Assembly: GCA_013373425.1 (NCBI GenBank)
Contig: JABXHW010000050.1
Location: 25,916 to 89,915 of the forward strand
Reading direction: 5' to 3'
DNA: 64,000 nt
Source of the DNA: Flavobacteriia bacterium
Lineage (GTDB): Bacteria; Bacteroidota; Bacteroidia; Flavobacteriales; Schleiferiaceae
Below the pieces are notes generated by a model. It saw only the letters and a list, made by a program, of their open reading frames with translations. It was not told the origin of the DNA and did not search any database. The position numbers and the translations under genes are program-made. This document shows, piece by piece, positions 1 to 10,483 of this stretch. Position 1 is the first letter of the stretch; each line of letters opens with the position of its first letter.

Positions 1-1335
1 TCGGATATCAACAAGGAAATTTCAGCACTTGGATTGGCCACCCTTCTTTCATGCTCTATTGGCGGATTGAACGTGAGTGCTACAGTGGCTCAGAGCTCTA
101 CTAATGCTCAATTGAAGGCGCATACACGATGGAGTGGGGTATTGTCGGCTATAATGTTGCTCTTGATCGTAATCTTCCTGAAACCTTGGTTGGAGCAATT
201 GCTGATTCCAATTCTTTCAGCAATGATGTTGTACATCGGCTACAGAATGGCGGCACCTTCGCATTTAAGAAGTATTGCCGAAATCGGATGGGAAGACTTT
301 GTGGCATTTGCTGCGGCCTTCTTCATCGCATGGGAGTATGGAATCTTATACGGACTCCTTTCTGGTATCGTCATCATTTTCGTACTCCAGTTGATTGTAT
401 CTGGGAAGCCCGGTTTCATATTGCGCTATGCTTTCCGTCCTAATACCTTGCTCTACGAAGAGGAGAATAGTGGGTATCTACTCAGTATCAAGCACTACGG
501 TAGCTTCATCAATCTAGGCCGTATCCGAGAGCAAATCGATAGCGTCCCATCGTCATCGGATATGGTTGTTGATTTCAGCTTGGCCAAGTATGTAGACCAA
601 AACGTGCTCATTCAACTTGAGTATTACGAGGAGATATTCACGCGGAGAGGCGGACGGTTTGAGATTGTTGGAGTAGACGATTTGCCGATTCGGGTGCATC
701 ACCCATTTGCTTCATGGATGCCCTTTGGTAGTGCACCTTCGGAAGAAGGACCTTTGTCGAGCCGACAAGAAGCGCTGGCAGAATGGGCGGAGGAGGAAGG
801 TTATACTTTCAGACCGGCTGCGTGGTATTCGGGCCATCCTTTTTATGCGTTCCAGTATTTCCGAGTGGTTCGAATCGAAGGTCAGCGAAACCGCATTCAC
901 GGGAAGTTGAATGGCTTGAGTTTCATCCTAGCGGATATTGATTATCACGAAGGTGAGTTTATCGCAAGGGGGAATACCCATTCTACCATGATTTACATGA
1001 AGTCTGAGAAGAAGCTTCCACAGTTTGTATTGGACAAAGAGCGACTTCTAGATAAAGTAGCTGCATTTGCCGGTTTTAGTGATATCAATTTTGAAAATCA
1101 TCCGAAGTTCAGTGCAAAGCATCGACTACAAGGGGTGAATGAGAAAGCGATACGCGACTTCTTTACGGATGACTTCATCAGCTTGATTGAGAAAAGTGAA
1201 GACTACCACATTGAAGCCCGTGGAAATCAGATCATGATTTTTGAGAAAGAGCGCTTGGCAACAACCAATGAGATAAAAGATATGGTTAGCTTTGCCGCAG
1301 AATTAGCAGCATTTCTCAAAATCACTGAAGAATGA
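1..1335 (+). CDS. SulP/SLC26 family anion transporter, C-terminal part (5' end outside window)
   Basis: Frame 1 is open from base 1 (SDINKEISALGLATLLSCSIGGL..), typical SulP motif and TM helices, then a hydrophilic C-terminal region. Confidence 0.85.
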   Translation, partial: SDINKEISALGLATLLSCSIGGLNVSATVAQSSTNAQLKAHTRWSGVLSAIMLLLIVIFLKPWLEQLLIPILSAMMLYIGYRMAAPSHLRSIAEIGWEDFVAFAAAFFIAWEYGILYGLLSGIVIIFVLQLIVSGKPGFILRYAFRPNTLLYEEENSGYLLSIKHYGSFINLGRIREQIDSVPSSSDMVVDFSLAKYVDQNVLIQLEYYEEIFTRRGGRFEIVGVDDLPIRVHHPFASWMPFGSAPSEEGPLSSRQEALAEWAEEEGYTFRPAAWYSGHPFYAFQYFRVVRIEGQRNRIHGKLNGLSFILADIDYHEGEFIARGNTHSTMIYMKSEKKLPQFVLDKERLLDKVAAFAGFSDINFENHPKFSAKHRLQGVNEKAIRDFFTDDFISLIEKSEDYHIEARGNQIMIFEKERLATTNEIKDMVSFAAELAAFLKITEE

Positions 1336-1919
1336 GCATGTTAGGTCTGAAATTGCCGACCGACCCACGATGGGCCAATATCGCTGAAAAGAACGTAGAA
1401 GAGATTCTTACGGACCACGCCTATTGCGAGCAGAAAGCCGCATCCACAGCGATTTCCTTGATCATTGGATATCCAGATTACCCCGATTTGGTGGAGGAGA
1501 TGGCAGCCTTAGCCAGAGAAGAGATGAGCCACTTTGAAATGGTTCATAAGAAGATTCGCGAGCGCAATCTATCCCTAGGAAAAGAGCGCAAGGACGCATA
1601 TGTCCATAGAATCATGGAGTTCTTTCCAAAGACCGGCAATCGTGTAGAGCGATTAGTGAATCGCTTGTTGATTGCTGCGCTCATCGAAGCTAGATCCTGT
1701 GAGCGATTTAAGGTGCTTTCAGAGAATATTGAAGATCAAGACTTGGCCGAGTTTTACCGCAAATTGATGGTGAGTGAAGCCAATCACTATACCATGTTCT
1801 TGAAGTTCGCCAGAGAAATCGGTGGAAGAGAACAGGTAGATCCAAAGTGGCAGGAGTTGCTCGAATACGAAGCAACGGTAATGTCAACCCTAGGTACAAA
1901 AGAACACATCCACGGCTAA
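1332..1919 (+). CDS. miaE: tRNA-(ms2io6A)-hydroxylase, MiaE-like
   Basis: Ferritin-like di-iron protein; motifs [39 protein letters not shown]. Confidence 0.85.
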   Translation: MSMLGLKLPTDPRWANIAEKNVEEILTDHAYCEQKAASTAISLIIGYPDYPDLVEEMAALAREEMSHFEMVHKKIRERNLSLGKERKDAYVHRIMEFFPKTGNRVERLVNRLLIAALIEARSCERFKVLSENIEDQDLAEFYRKLMVSEANHYTMFLKFAREIGGREQVDPKWQELLEYEATVMSTLGTKEHIHG

Positions 1920-1942
1920 GCCGAAACTCAAACTATACGACT

Positions 1943-3025
1943 ATGAAGAATACAGCTCTAACCGCTGTTCACGAGGCTTTGGGAGCTAAGATGGTCCCAT
2001 TTGCAGGCTATAACATGCCCGTTCAATACGAAGGCGTAATTGCAGAACACAACAACGTTCGCGAGCACGTTGGTGTATTTGACGTAAGTCACATGGGCGA
2101 ATTTTGGGTTCGTGGTCCTCAAGCACTCGACTTGATTCAGAAAGTGACTTCAAATGATGCAAGCAAGCTTGTTCCTGGAAAGGTGCAGTACAGCTGTTTG
2201 CCAAATGATAAAGGTGGCATAGTTGATGACTTGTTGGTGTACTGTGAAGATGAGCAGAACTTCTTGCTCGTAGTGAATGCATCGAATATCGAGAAAGATT
2301 GGAACTGGATCAGCAGTCACAATTCCTTCGACTGTGTGATGGAGAATGATTCCGATACTATTTCATTATTGGCCATTCAAGGTCCGAAAGCTGTTGAAGC
2401 ACTTCAGAGCTTGACCGATATCAACTTGGCGGAGATGAAGTACTACACTTTTGAGAAGGGAACTTTCGCAGGTGTGGATAACGTGATTGTGTCGGCTACT
2501 GGTTATACCGGTGCAGGCGGATTTGAGATTTACTTCCCGAATGCCGATGCACAGAAAATTTGGGATGCTGTATTTGCAGCGGGTGCCGATTCAAACATCA
2601 AGCCTATCGGCCTTGCAGCTCGCGATACCCTTCGTTTGGAAATGGGCTTTTGCTTGTACGGAAACGATATTGATGATACTACCTCTCCGTTAGAAGCAGG
2701 CTTGGGATGGATTACCAAGTTCACCAAGGAATTCATCAACTCTGAGGCATTGAAAGCACAGAAGGAGGAAGGGGTTTCGAAGAAGCTCGTTGGATTTGAG
2801 CTTATCGACAGAGGAATTCCTCGTCACGATTATCCTATCGTTGACTCAGAAGGAAATGAAGTGGGTCGCGTAACTAGCGGAACCATGTCGCCAAGCACAG
2901 GCAAGGCGATTGGTTTGGGGTATGTACCTACAGGCCTAAGTGCAGCGGATTCCGAAATCGGAATTCAGGTTCGCAATAAAGTATTGAAAGCAAAAGTGGT
3001 GAAGTTGCCTTTTTATAAGGGGTGA
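1943..3025 (+). CDS. gcvT: Glycine cleavage system aminomethyltransferase (T protein)
   Basis: [29 protein letters not shown]..; start trimmed to ATG 1943 from the longer ORF. Confidence 0.95.
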   Translation: MKNTALTAVHEALGAKMVPFAGYNMPVQYEGVIAEHNNVREHVGVFDVSHMGEFWVRGPQALDLIQKVTSNDASKLVPGKVQYSCLPNDKGGIVDDLLVYCEDEQNFLLVVNASNIEKDWNWISSHNSFDCVMENDSDTISLLAIQGPKAVEALQSLTDINLAEMKYYTFEKGTFAGVDNVIVSATGYTGAGGFEIYFPNADAQKIWDAVFAAGADSNIKPIGLAARDTLRLEMGFCLYGNDIDDTTSPLEAGLGWITKFTKEFINSEALKAQKEEGVSKKLVGFELIDRGIPRHDYPIVDSEGNEVGRVTSGTMSPSTGKAIGLGYVPTGLSAADSEIGIQVRNKVLKAKVVKLPFYKG

Positions 3026-3110
3026 TTGAACTGAGATAAAGATGGGAAGCCCTCGCTGATGTTTTCGGTGGGGGCTTTTTGTATTCAGCACCTAGCTCTT
3101 TGCAAGTGGT

Positions 3111-3608
3111 TTATACCCAAAGCCTCCATAGATCTCCGAAAGTTGCAATTAAAGACAACAAGGCTAGGAATACAGCAACGATAGTGAGAGCTAGATTTCC
3201 CTTTTGTTTAAAAGAGAGCAGAGCGGCGAGGAGTGCGGCAAATCCGATGGTGGAGTAGCTGAACCGATAGAGGTGAGATATCCCATAAAGCGCTTGCGTC
3301 TTGCCAACAGCTGTGGCGTATTCTTTGGCCATTTTCCATCCGATGTAGAATGCAATTGCGGTACATAGTAGGCTGAGCACAATAGCAAGCCAGGCTAAAC
3401 TATTCTTTGACATGGATGCCTTGGAATCTTGCTTCAACGACTTGCTCAGTATGGCGATGCTGGAGACCAAGAGTACAATTGAAGTGAGTACGGATACAAA
3501 ATCAATAAACTCGAACTCCTCTGAGGAAACAGCATTGATGAGTATGATCAAGCCTAGCAAGAGAAATGATATGGCGGGAATCCTTGAATTGAATTGGCTT
3601 TTTGACAT
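3111..3608 (-). CDS. Hypothetical multi-pass membrane protein
   Basis: 165-aa ORF with about four hydrophobic segments. Confidence 0.6.
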   Translation of the reverse strand: MSKSQFNSRIPAISFLLLGLIILINAVSSEEFEFIDFVSVLTSIVLLVSSIAILSKSLKQDSKASMSKNSLAWLAIVLSLLCTAIAFYIGWKMAKEYATAVGKTQALYGISHLYRFSYSTIGFAALLAALLSFKQKGNLALTIVAVFLALLSLIATFGDLWRLWV

Positions 3609-3736
3609 CAGTGAGAAGAGAGAATTTATCGTGAGAGGTGAATATAAGGATTCTTAGAACCGGCTCCTGGATGGAATCTCGGGCCGGGGTAGAATTGTCA
3701 CCTCTGGCGACAAAGAATTGTTGTGAATAGAACGGG

Positions 3737-3945
3737 TTAGTCGAAAACGTAGCGCATGTCATATTCTACTTGATGAGTGTCGATCCACTTGAGGTATTCT
3801 TCTTCAAACATTTTGTTATTGTGGTGAGCAGCCTGGTTTTTTATGTAGTAGCGAACCCATCCGATGTGTGTTCTTGAAATTGAGAATGCGGCGTAGCCAT
3901 TTTGCCAATAGAGTTTATCCCCAGATGATTCGAGCGAAGTGAGTC
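3737..3945 (-). pseudogene. IS200-like / REP-associated (Y1_Tnp) transposase C-terminal remnant
   Basis: Hand translation: ..SSGDKLYWQNGYAAFSISRTHIGWVRYYIKNQAAHHNNKMFEEEYLKWIDTHQVEYDMRYVFD*; family hallmarks WQ.GY.AFS, YI.NQ..HH, F..EY; no N-terminal half. Confidence 0.8.
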
Positions 3946-3977
3946 ATCTTCTGGCGTTGTTTCAAAGAATCAAAATC

Positions 3978-4014
3978 AAAAAGCCCCCACTGAAATCATC
4001 AGCAGGGGCTTTAT
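3978..4014. terminator. Intrinsic terminator hairpin
   Basis: AAAAGCCCC..CTGAAATCATCAG..GGGGCTTTA inverted repeat downstream of gapdh (- strand). Confidence 0.75.
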
Positions 4015-4049
4015 ATTAAAATTGAATTTCAGATGAAATTCGCTTCTCT

Positions 4050-5495
4050 CTAGTAGTAACGCTTTCTGCGAACTTGAGCGATGTACTTGCTCAAGCGCAT
4101 TACTTGGCGAGTGTAACCGTACTCGTTGTCGTACCACACGTACAATACCAATGAACGGTTGTCGGTGTGAACGATGGTAGCCTTACTGTCGAAAATTGAT
4201 GGGCAAGAGTTACCGATGATATCGCTAGAAACAAGCTCGTTGCTGATGCTGAACATGATTTGCTCAACCAAGTTGCCTTTCAAGGCTGCATCGCGCATGA
4301 TTTCGTTTACGTCTTCTACAGAAGTGTCTTTGCCTACAGTGAGGTTCAAAATCGCCAAAGAACCATCTGGAACAGGAACACGAATCGCGTTTGAGCTCAA
4401 CTTCGCGCCCAAACCTGGGATGGCTTTGTCAACTGCTTTTCCCGCACCTGTCTCAGTGATAACCATGTTCAAAGCAGCAGCGCGACCACGACGGTATTTG
4501 CTGTGCATGTTATCTACCAAGTTCTGGTCGTTCGTGTACGCGTGGATGGTTTCAATATGACCTTTCTCAATGCCCAACTTGTCGTTGATCACCTTCAATA
4601 CTGGAACGATAGCGTTCGTAGTACAAGAAGCTGCAGAGAAGATGTCTACTGTATTTGGATCGTAATCCATTTGATTCACACCGTGAACGATGTTTGGAAC
4701 ACCTTTACCTGGAGCAGTCAAGAGAACTTTAGAAGCTCCTTTAGCCTTGAGGTGGCGACCCAATGCTTCATCATCGCGGAAAGCACCGGTGTTATCGATG
4801 ATCAATGCATCATTGATACCGTATGAAGTATAGTCGATGTCTTCTGGTGCGTTAGCAGCAATCATGTTGATGCGACGGCCATTGATTACCAATGCCATGT
4901 TCTCAACGTCCGCTTCCACTGTGCCAGGGAACTGACCGTGAACTGAATCAACGCGGAGTAGGGAAGCACGTTTTTCAAGCGACTCAGCTGTTTCACCGCG
5001 AGATACGATGGCGCGCAAACGAAGCTGCTGACCACGACCTTCTTGAGCGATGAGCTCGCGAGCTACCAAACGTCCAATACGACCAAAACCGTAGAGAACA
5101 ACGTCCTTAGGCTCAACTTTAGAATCAGATGATCCGATGAAGTCACCCATTTTAGCTGCTACGAAAGCTGCTTTTGAATCGAAAGAAGAACCTTCTTCCA
5201 ACCATTCTGCTGCCAATCTACCGATGTCGAAACGCGCTGGACAAATGTCGGCGTTCAATACTTCGGTTGCCAAACTCAAAGTGTCGGCAATGGTGATGTT
5301 CTTTCCAACTACTTTCTCAGCGTAGTTGTGGAGATTCAAAATCTCACTCGGACGCTGGTCGATAAGTGTGTTTCGGAACAATACAGTTTCAACGCCTTTG
5401 TCGTAAAAGAGGTCGCTGATAACTTTGATGAACTCTGTGGCGGATTTCTCCATACCAATCCGTTCTTGAACGGAATTTTCATAAGAGATTGACAT
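4050..5495 (-). CDS. Glyceraldehyde-3-phosphate dehydrogenase, long (about 480 aa) form
   Basis: VVLYGFGRIGRLVARELI, SAASCTTNAIVPVLKVIND, WYDNEYGYTRQVMRL; N-terminal extension of about 130 aa. Confidence 0.95.
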   Translation of the reverse strand: MSISYENSVQERIGMEKSATEFIKVISDLFYDKGVETVLFRNTLIDQRPSEILNLHNYAEKVVGKNITIADTLSLATEVLNADICPARFDIGRLAAEWLEEGSSFDSKAAFVAAKMGDFIGSSDSKVEPKDVVLYGFGRIGRLVARELIAQEGRGQQLRLRAIVSRGETAESLEKRASLLRVDSVHGQFPGTVEADVENMALVINGRRINMIAANAPEDIDYTSYGINDALIIDNTGAFRDDEALGRHLKAKGASKVLLTAPGKGVPNIVHGVNQMDYDPNTVDIFSAASCTTNAIVPVLKVINDKLGIEKGHIETIHAYTNDQNLVDNMHSKYRRGRAAALNMVITETGAGKAVDKAIPGLGAKLSSNAIRVPVPDGSLAILNLTVGKDTSVEDVNEIMRDAALKGNLVEQIMFSISNELVSSDIIGNSCPSIFDSKATIVHTDNRSLVLYVWYDNEYGYTRQVMRLSKYIAQVRRKRYY

Positions 5496-5575
5496 GCTTG
5501 GAAGGATTTAATTGGGCATGAAAAACTGCCGCAAAAATAGTTCGACCAATCGGTTCGGGCAATTAATAACAAATA

Positions 5576-5602
5576 AATAAACCCCTCAAAAAGAGGGGTT
5601 TA
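5576..5602 (-). terminator. Intrinsic terminator
   Basis: AAACCCCTCAAAAAGAGGGGTTT hairpin downstream of htrA-like gene. Confidence 0.75.
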
Positions 5603-5642
5603 CAAAATATTCAAAGGTGTAAATCTTACACTTACTTGTCAA

Positions 5643-7082
5643 TTATAATCCGAAGGCAAAGAAGTCGGGTTGACCATTGGTTCTGTAGCCTTGAATTAAG
5701 ATGCCATCGCCTGGACCTAATTTGCTGATAATGGCGGTGATGTCTTCTTCAGAATCCACTCGCTCATTGTTGATTTTGCTAATGATGAAACCGCGTGGAA
5801 CGCCTGCTTTAGCAAGTTGACCATTTCCTGGATCTCGAACGACCACCCCATTGCGAAGTTTCAATTGCATTTTCTGTTGATCGGTTAGGCCTTCAAATTG
5901 GGCACCTAGATTGGACGAAATCATTTCGCCTTCTGCTCGAACGAGATCGGTGTTACCGCGCTCATTGGTCAAGGTTAAACTGAACACGTTTGCTTCTCCA
6001 TCTCTGTCGACGGTCAGCTGCACATCATCTCCAGGACGTTTACTACCCACTACTTCGAGCAATTCACTTGTGCGTGAAACCGTTCTGTTATTGATTCGAG
6101 TGATTATGTCACCTCGCTCCAATCCAGCGTCTTGTGCGGCACTACCTTCAACAACATCTGCAATATATACACCGGAGGTAGCTTCCAAACCGAGTTGAGC
6201 GGATAGTTCAGGAGTCACATTTGTGATGTTAACTCCGAGATACGCGCGCTGTACTCTACCGTATTCGATGATGTCACTTACCACTTTCTGAGCTAGGTTT
6301 GAAGGGATGGCAAATGAGTATCCTTCGAATGATCCTGTATGCGTACTGATGGCAGTATTGATTCCCACTAAGTCGCCATTCACATTCACCAATGCACCTC
6401 CAGAGTTACCTGGGTTCACGGCTGCATCTGTTTGAATGAAAGATTCGATGGCGCTCTTCTCATCAATGATGTTGATGTTTCGTCCCTTAGCGGATACGAT
6501 TCCCGCAGTTACTGTTGAAGTAAGATTGAAAGGGTTGCCCACTGCGAGCACCCATTGTCCCAATCGGATATCGTCTGAATTGGCGAAAGGGAGGGGAGTA
6601 AGGTCGTCTGCTTCAATCTTTAGTACTGCGATATCTGTAGTTGGATCGGTACCTACCACTTCAGCGGTGAACTCACGATTGTCGTTGAGCATCACTTTGA
6701 CAGATCGAGCATTTTGAACGACGTGGTTGTTAGTGACGATATACCCATCTTCGGATAGAATGACCCCGGATCCGGCGCCTTCGACGATACGTGGAGTCAT
6801 GTTTCCGCGACCAAAATTGAATCCCCTAAACGGACTCATATAATAGCCTTGCTCAACTGAAGTTTTAACGTGAACTACTGAGTTTACTGCTGATTCAGCA
6901 GCGTCAGAGAAACTATCCCATTGGAGGGGAGCGCCATTTGCCGTTCGGATAGAAGGTGTTGTATTGCTCTCTTGGATGAGCACTTGAGGTGTATGTTCGG
7001 TGAATTGTTCGTAGCCTACAACAGCCATTACACCACCGGCTGCTGCTATGGCGAATGTGGCTAAGATTTGCTTCGTATTCAT
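5643..7082 (-). CDS. Do/DegQ (HtrA) family periplasmic serine protease with PDZ domains
   Basis: TNNHVVQNA, TDIAVLKIE, DAAVNPGNSGGALVN; start trimmed to MNTKQILATFAIAAAGG. Confidence 0.95.
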   Translation of the reverse strand: MNTKQILATFAIAAAGGVMAVVGYEQFTEHTPQVLIQESNTTPSIRTANGAPLQWDSFSDAAESAVNSVVHVKTSVEQGYYMSPFRGFNFGRGNMTPRIVEGAGSGVILSEDGYIVTNNHVVQNARSVKVMLNDNREFTAEVVGTDPTTDIAVLKIEADDLTPLPFANSDDIRLGQWVLAVGNPFNLTSTVTAGIVSAKGRNINIIDEKSAIESFIQTDAAVNPGNSGGALVNVNGDLVGINTAISTHTGSFEGYSFAIPSNLAQKVVSDIIEYGRVQRAYLGVNITNVTPELSAQLGLEATSGVYIADVVEGSAAQDAGLERGDIITRINNRTVSRTSELLEVVGSKRPGDDVQLTVDRDGEANVFSLTLTNERGNTDLVRAEGEMISSNLGAQFEGLTDQQKMQLKLRNGVVVRDPGNGQLAKAGVPRGFIISKINNERVDSEEDITAIISKLGPGDGILIQGYRTNGQPDFFAFGL

Positions 7083-7207
7083 CTTTATTTGCGTTTTATT
7101 GATGTGGATTCCTCTGCAATTTGCACACCAAGTTAACACCTGTCATGCCGCTTTGATTGTGGGTTAACAACATTTTAACCTAGCTTCACAATGACTACCT
7201 TCGCATT

Positions 7208-7981
7208 ATGAAATTCAAGTTCGAGAAATACCAAGGTACGGGAAATGATTTCGTGATGATTGACCATCGTGAGCCTTTCTTGTTGCACCTGACACGGGAA
7301 GATATCGCCCTCATCTGTCACCGTCGATTTGGCATTGGCGCAGATGGTTTTATCCTCATCGAGAAGGATGAATCCACCGATTTCAAGATGGTCTATTTCA
7401 ATAGTGATGGACGTGAATCAACCATGTGCGGAAACGGTGGACGTTGTTCGGTAATGTTCGCTAAATCCCTTGGAATGATTGGCGATAAGGACATTCGTTT
7501 TCAAGCTATAGACGGTGTTCACACTGCGAGTATCGATGGAGAAACCGTGAACTTGGGTATGAACGATGTTCGTCAAATCACCAGCGCGGAGTCTGGAGTT
7601 TTCCTTGATACTGGGTCTCCTCATCACGTTCAATCTGTTCCCGACTTGACGGACTTTGAAGTAGATTCAGAAGGACGAAGGATTCGCGAACAGGTGTATG
7701 GCGAAGAAGGATCTAATGTGAATTTCATCGAATGGGATGGAGCGACGCTAAAGGTTAGAACCTATGAGCGAGGAGTAGAAGGAGAGACCTATAGCTGCGG
7801 TACCGGAGTTACGGCGAGCGCGATTGCACTTCACCACCTCAATCAAACTAAAGAAGAGAAAGTGAGCATCTCAACTCCAGGAGGAGAGCTCAGCGTTTCG
7901 TTCTCCCACAACGACGGCGTATATTCGAATGTAATTCTAAGCGGACCCGCAAAGAAAGTTTTTGAAGGAGAGTGGAAGTAA
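7208..7981 (+). CDS. dapF: Diaminopimelate epimerase
   Basis: KYQGTGNDFVMID, STMCGNGGRCSVMFA, YSCGTGVTASAIA. Confidence 0.95.
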   Translation: MKFKFEKYQGTGNDFVMIDHREPFLLHLTREDIALICHRRFGIGADGFILIEKDESTDFKMVYFNSDGRESTMCGNGGRCSVMFAKSLGMIGDKDIRFQAIDGVHTASIDGETVNLGMNDVRQITSAESGVFLDTGSPHHVQSVPDLTDFEVDSEGRRIREQVYGEEGSNVNFIEWDGATLKVRTYERGVEGETYSCGTGVTASAIALHHLNQTKEEKVSISTPGGELSVSFSHNDGVYSNVILSGPAKKVFEGEWK

Positions 7982-8502
7982 TCCCAAGTAATACTACACA
8001 ACGTCTTAAGTTCAGGGCTCTGGAGCCTGAGGATTTGTCGTGGTTGATGGAGCTTGAAAATGATCCGTCGCATTGGATGGTGGGCGACCGCCAGTTGCCT
8101 TTGTCGAGAGCCGCGTTCCGCGCATACATTGAAAACGCATCTGAAACGCTGGAACAAGCGGGACAATTTCGTTGGGTAATCGAGTGTACAGAACAAAACA
8201 CACAGGTTGGTCTACTCGATTTATATGCCTTCAGCGAGCGTCATCAGCGCGCATCCGTTGGCATATTGATTCAACCCATTCACCGCGGACATGGATATGC
8301 TAAGGAAGCTTTGAATTGGTTGATTGATTATGCTTCGAATGTTGGACATCTCCATCAAATACATGCAGAAGTAGATGCTGAGAACACCCAAAGCATAGAG
8401 CTTTTCAAATCATGTGGTTTTGAGAATTCGGGAGTTTTGAAAGATTGGTTGCGCAGAGGAGGAAGGTTCGTAGACGTTTGGCAAATGCAAAGAGTTTTAT
8501 GA
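7972..8502 (+). CDS. GNAT family N-acetyltransferase (RimJ/RimL-like), GTG start
   Basis: LKFRALEPEDLSWL, VGILIQPIHRGHGYAKEAL, NTQSIELFKSCGF; overlaps dapF stop. Confidence 0.85.
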   Translation: MEVIPSNTTQRLKFRALEPEDLSWLMELENDPSHWMVGDRQLPLSRAAFRAYIENASETLEQAGQFRWVIECTEQNTQVGLLDLYAFSERHQRASVGILIQPIHRGHGYAKEALNWLIDYASNVGHLHQIHAEVDAENTQSIELFKSCGFENSGVLKDWLRRGGRFVDVWQMQRVL

Positions 8503-10460
8503 GGAAGTCGCTTCTCGTTCTATTTCTTTTCGTCGGACTCACCGTAGTACTCGTTCAATGCAATGATCCGCAAGAATCGAGTGATTCGTCTCAAGAGTTA
8601 GCTTGGCGAAACCATCACGACACGGTTTCTTATGTGGGAATGAATGCCTGCTTGAGCTGTCACGGCGAGATCCATCATACTTTCCAGCACACTGGCATGG
8701 GCCAGTCCTTTGGTCGGGCTACCTTGGAAAAGTCGCATTATGACTGGAATGGGAGCGAAGTAATCTACGATGAAGATCTCAATTTATATTATCAACCAAT
8801 CTTTCGAGATAGCCTGCTTTTCGTTCGCGAGTTTCGATTAGAGGATGGCGATACAATACACAAGAGAATTCAACAGATTCAATATATCATTGGATCCGGT
8901 CAGCATACGAATAGTCACATCTACAATGTCAATGGCTATCTCTATCAAGCTCCATTCACTTATTACACACAAGATGGAAAGGCAGATTTACCTCCTGGTT
9001 TTGAGGATGGTGCTAATAGTCGTTTTTCCAGAATCATTGGATTGGAATGCATGAGTTGCCACAATGCCATGCCTACAAACTTCCAATTAGGGTCCGATAA
9101 CAAGTTCAACTCTGTTCCGATGGGGATCGACTGTGAGCGTTGTCATGGGCCTGGAGAATTGCACGTTTCCGAAAAGCTGAAGGGAATTGTCGTGGATACA
9201 GCATTGGAGGCCGACAATAGCATCGTCAATCCGCGTAGGCTTTCATCTGAACTTCAAATGGAGCTCTGCCAACGTTGCCACTTGCAAGGAAACGCAGTCT
9301 TGAAGCCAGGAATGAGCTTTTTCGACTTCAAACCGGGAATGCACCTTTCAGAAGTTATGGATGTTTACCTCCCTAGATATGATGATAGTGAGCATTCTTT
9401 CATAATGGCTAGTCACGCTGATCGACTAAAGCTGTCCGAGTGTTACATAGCAGGTGAGGGGAGCTTCAACTGCATATCTTGTCACAATCCGCATGTGAGT
9501 GTTCGAGAAACGAATACCTTGAGGTTTAATCAGACCTGTACTTCTTGTCATGGCGGCGCGGATCAATCATTCTGCACAGAGGATGAATCGGTTCGAATGA
9601 GCACAGATAATAACTGTGTGTCATGCCATATGCCGTCGAGTTCTTCCAACGATATACCTCACGTAAGTGTGCACGATCACTGGATTAGAGTTCCTCAAGA
9701 GCCCACAGTGCAAGTTTCAGAGAATAAAACCCTTCGAGCTTTGGTTGCGATCAACAATCCGAACCCTTCAACAAGGAGTAAGGCTCGCGCTTTCCTTCGG
9801 CAATTTGAGCAGTTTGAAGGCGACTTGACCCTTCTAGATTCCGCTTGGAAGTATATTCAGAAGCTGCCGAGAGAGGAGAGTATGACTGAGCGTGTTCATC
9901 TCTTCCACTTGAGAGGCACTCCAGCATTGTTGAGGAATTATGTAAATCAGGAAGGGCCATCGAATATCTTGCAGCGACTCACAGAAAGGAGCTTTGACAA
10001 TCGCCATGCTTGGACCGCTTACCGAATTGGTGAAGCGTACAACTCACTTCAGGAATATGAGAATGCACGTGCCTACTATCAAAAGGCGGTAGAGCTGGCT
10101 CCATTGGTACTGGATTTTAGAAATAAGCTTGGTGCTGCGGCATTGAAGATTGGAGATATTGAATCGGCTCGTACCGAATACACATTTATGCTTGAATCGA
10201 ATCCGTACTTATCGGAAGCGCATAACAATCTTGGATACTTGGAGTTGTTCTACGGAGATACGGCGTCGGCGACGCGTTATTTCGAGAATGCGCTGGAGCT
10301 CGACCCCGATTACCACACTGCTCGATTGAACTTGGTTTCAACATATGCAGCTCAGGGTGAGTATGCTAAGGCTAGAACATTGTTCCGTCCACTGATTCAA
10401 AGGTATCCTGATAATCGTGAATATCTTCTGTTTTGGGAGGAGCTCCAACGCATAGATTGA
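8499..10460 (+). CDS. Multiheme c-type cytochrome lipoprotein with C-terminal TPR repeats
   Basis: Seven CxxCH motifs (CLSCH, CMSCH, CERCH, CQRCH, CISCH, CTSCH, CVSCH), lipobox-like VLVQC, TPR helices; start overlaps previous stop (ATGA). Confidence 0.85.
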   Translation: MRKSLLVLFLFVGLTVVLVQCNDPQESSDSSQELAWRNHHDTVSYVGMNACLSCHGEIHHTFQHTGMGQSFGRATLEKSHYDWNGSEVIYDEDLNLYYQPIFRDSLLFVREFRLEDGDTIHKRIQQIQYIIGSGQHTNSHIYNVNGYLYQAPFTYYTQDGKADLPPGFEDGANSRFSRIIGLECMSCHNAMPTNFQLGSDNKFNSVPMGIDCERCHGPGELHVSEKLKGIVVDTALEADNSIVNPRRLSSELQMELCQRCHLQGNAVLKPGMSFFDFKPGMHLSEVMDVYLPRYDDSEHSFIMASHADRLKLSECYIAGEGSFNCISCHNPHVSVRETNTLRFNQTCTSCHGGADQSFCTEDESVRMSTDNNCVSCHMPSSSSNDIPHVSVHDHWIRVPQEPTVQVSENKTLRALVAINNPNPSTRSKARAFLRQFEQFEGDLTLLDSAWKYIQKLPREESMTERVHLFHLRGTPALLRNYVNQEGPSNILQRLTERSFDNRHAWTAYRIGEAYNSLQEYENARAYYQKAVELAPLVLDFRNKLGAAALKIGDIESARTEYTFMLESNPYLSEAHNNLGYLELFYGDTASATRYFENALELDPDYHTARLNLVSTYAAQGEYAKARTLFRPLIQRYPDNREYLLFWEELQRID

Positions 10461-10483
10461 CTTAAGTTTGTGCCGAATTCACA

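Noticed and set aside
3412-3762. ORFs 3412..3657 (+) and 3502..3762 (-)
   Set aside because: Antisense or out of frame with the 165-aa membrane protein and with the clearer transposase remnant.
4050-5495. Long GAPDH with N-terminal extension as a novel fusion
   Set aside because: A long (about 480 aa) GAPDH class is already known in bacteria; not new.
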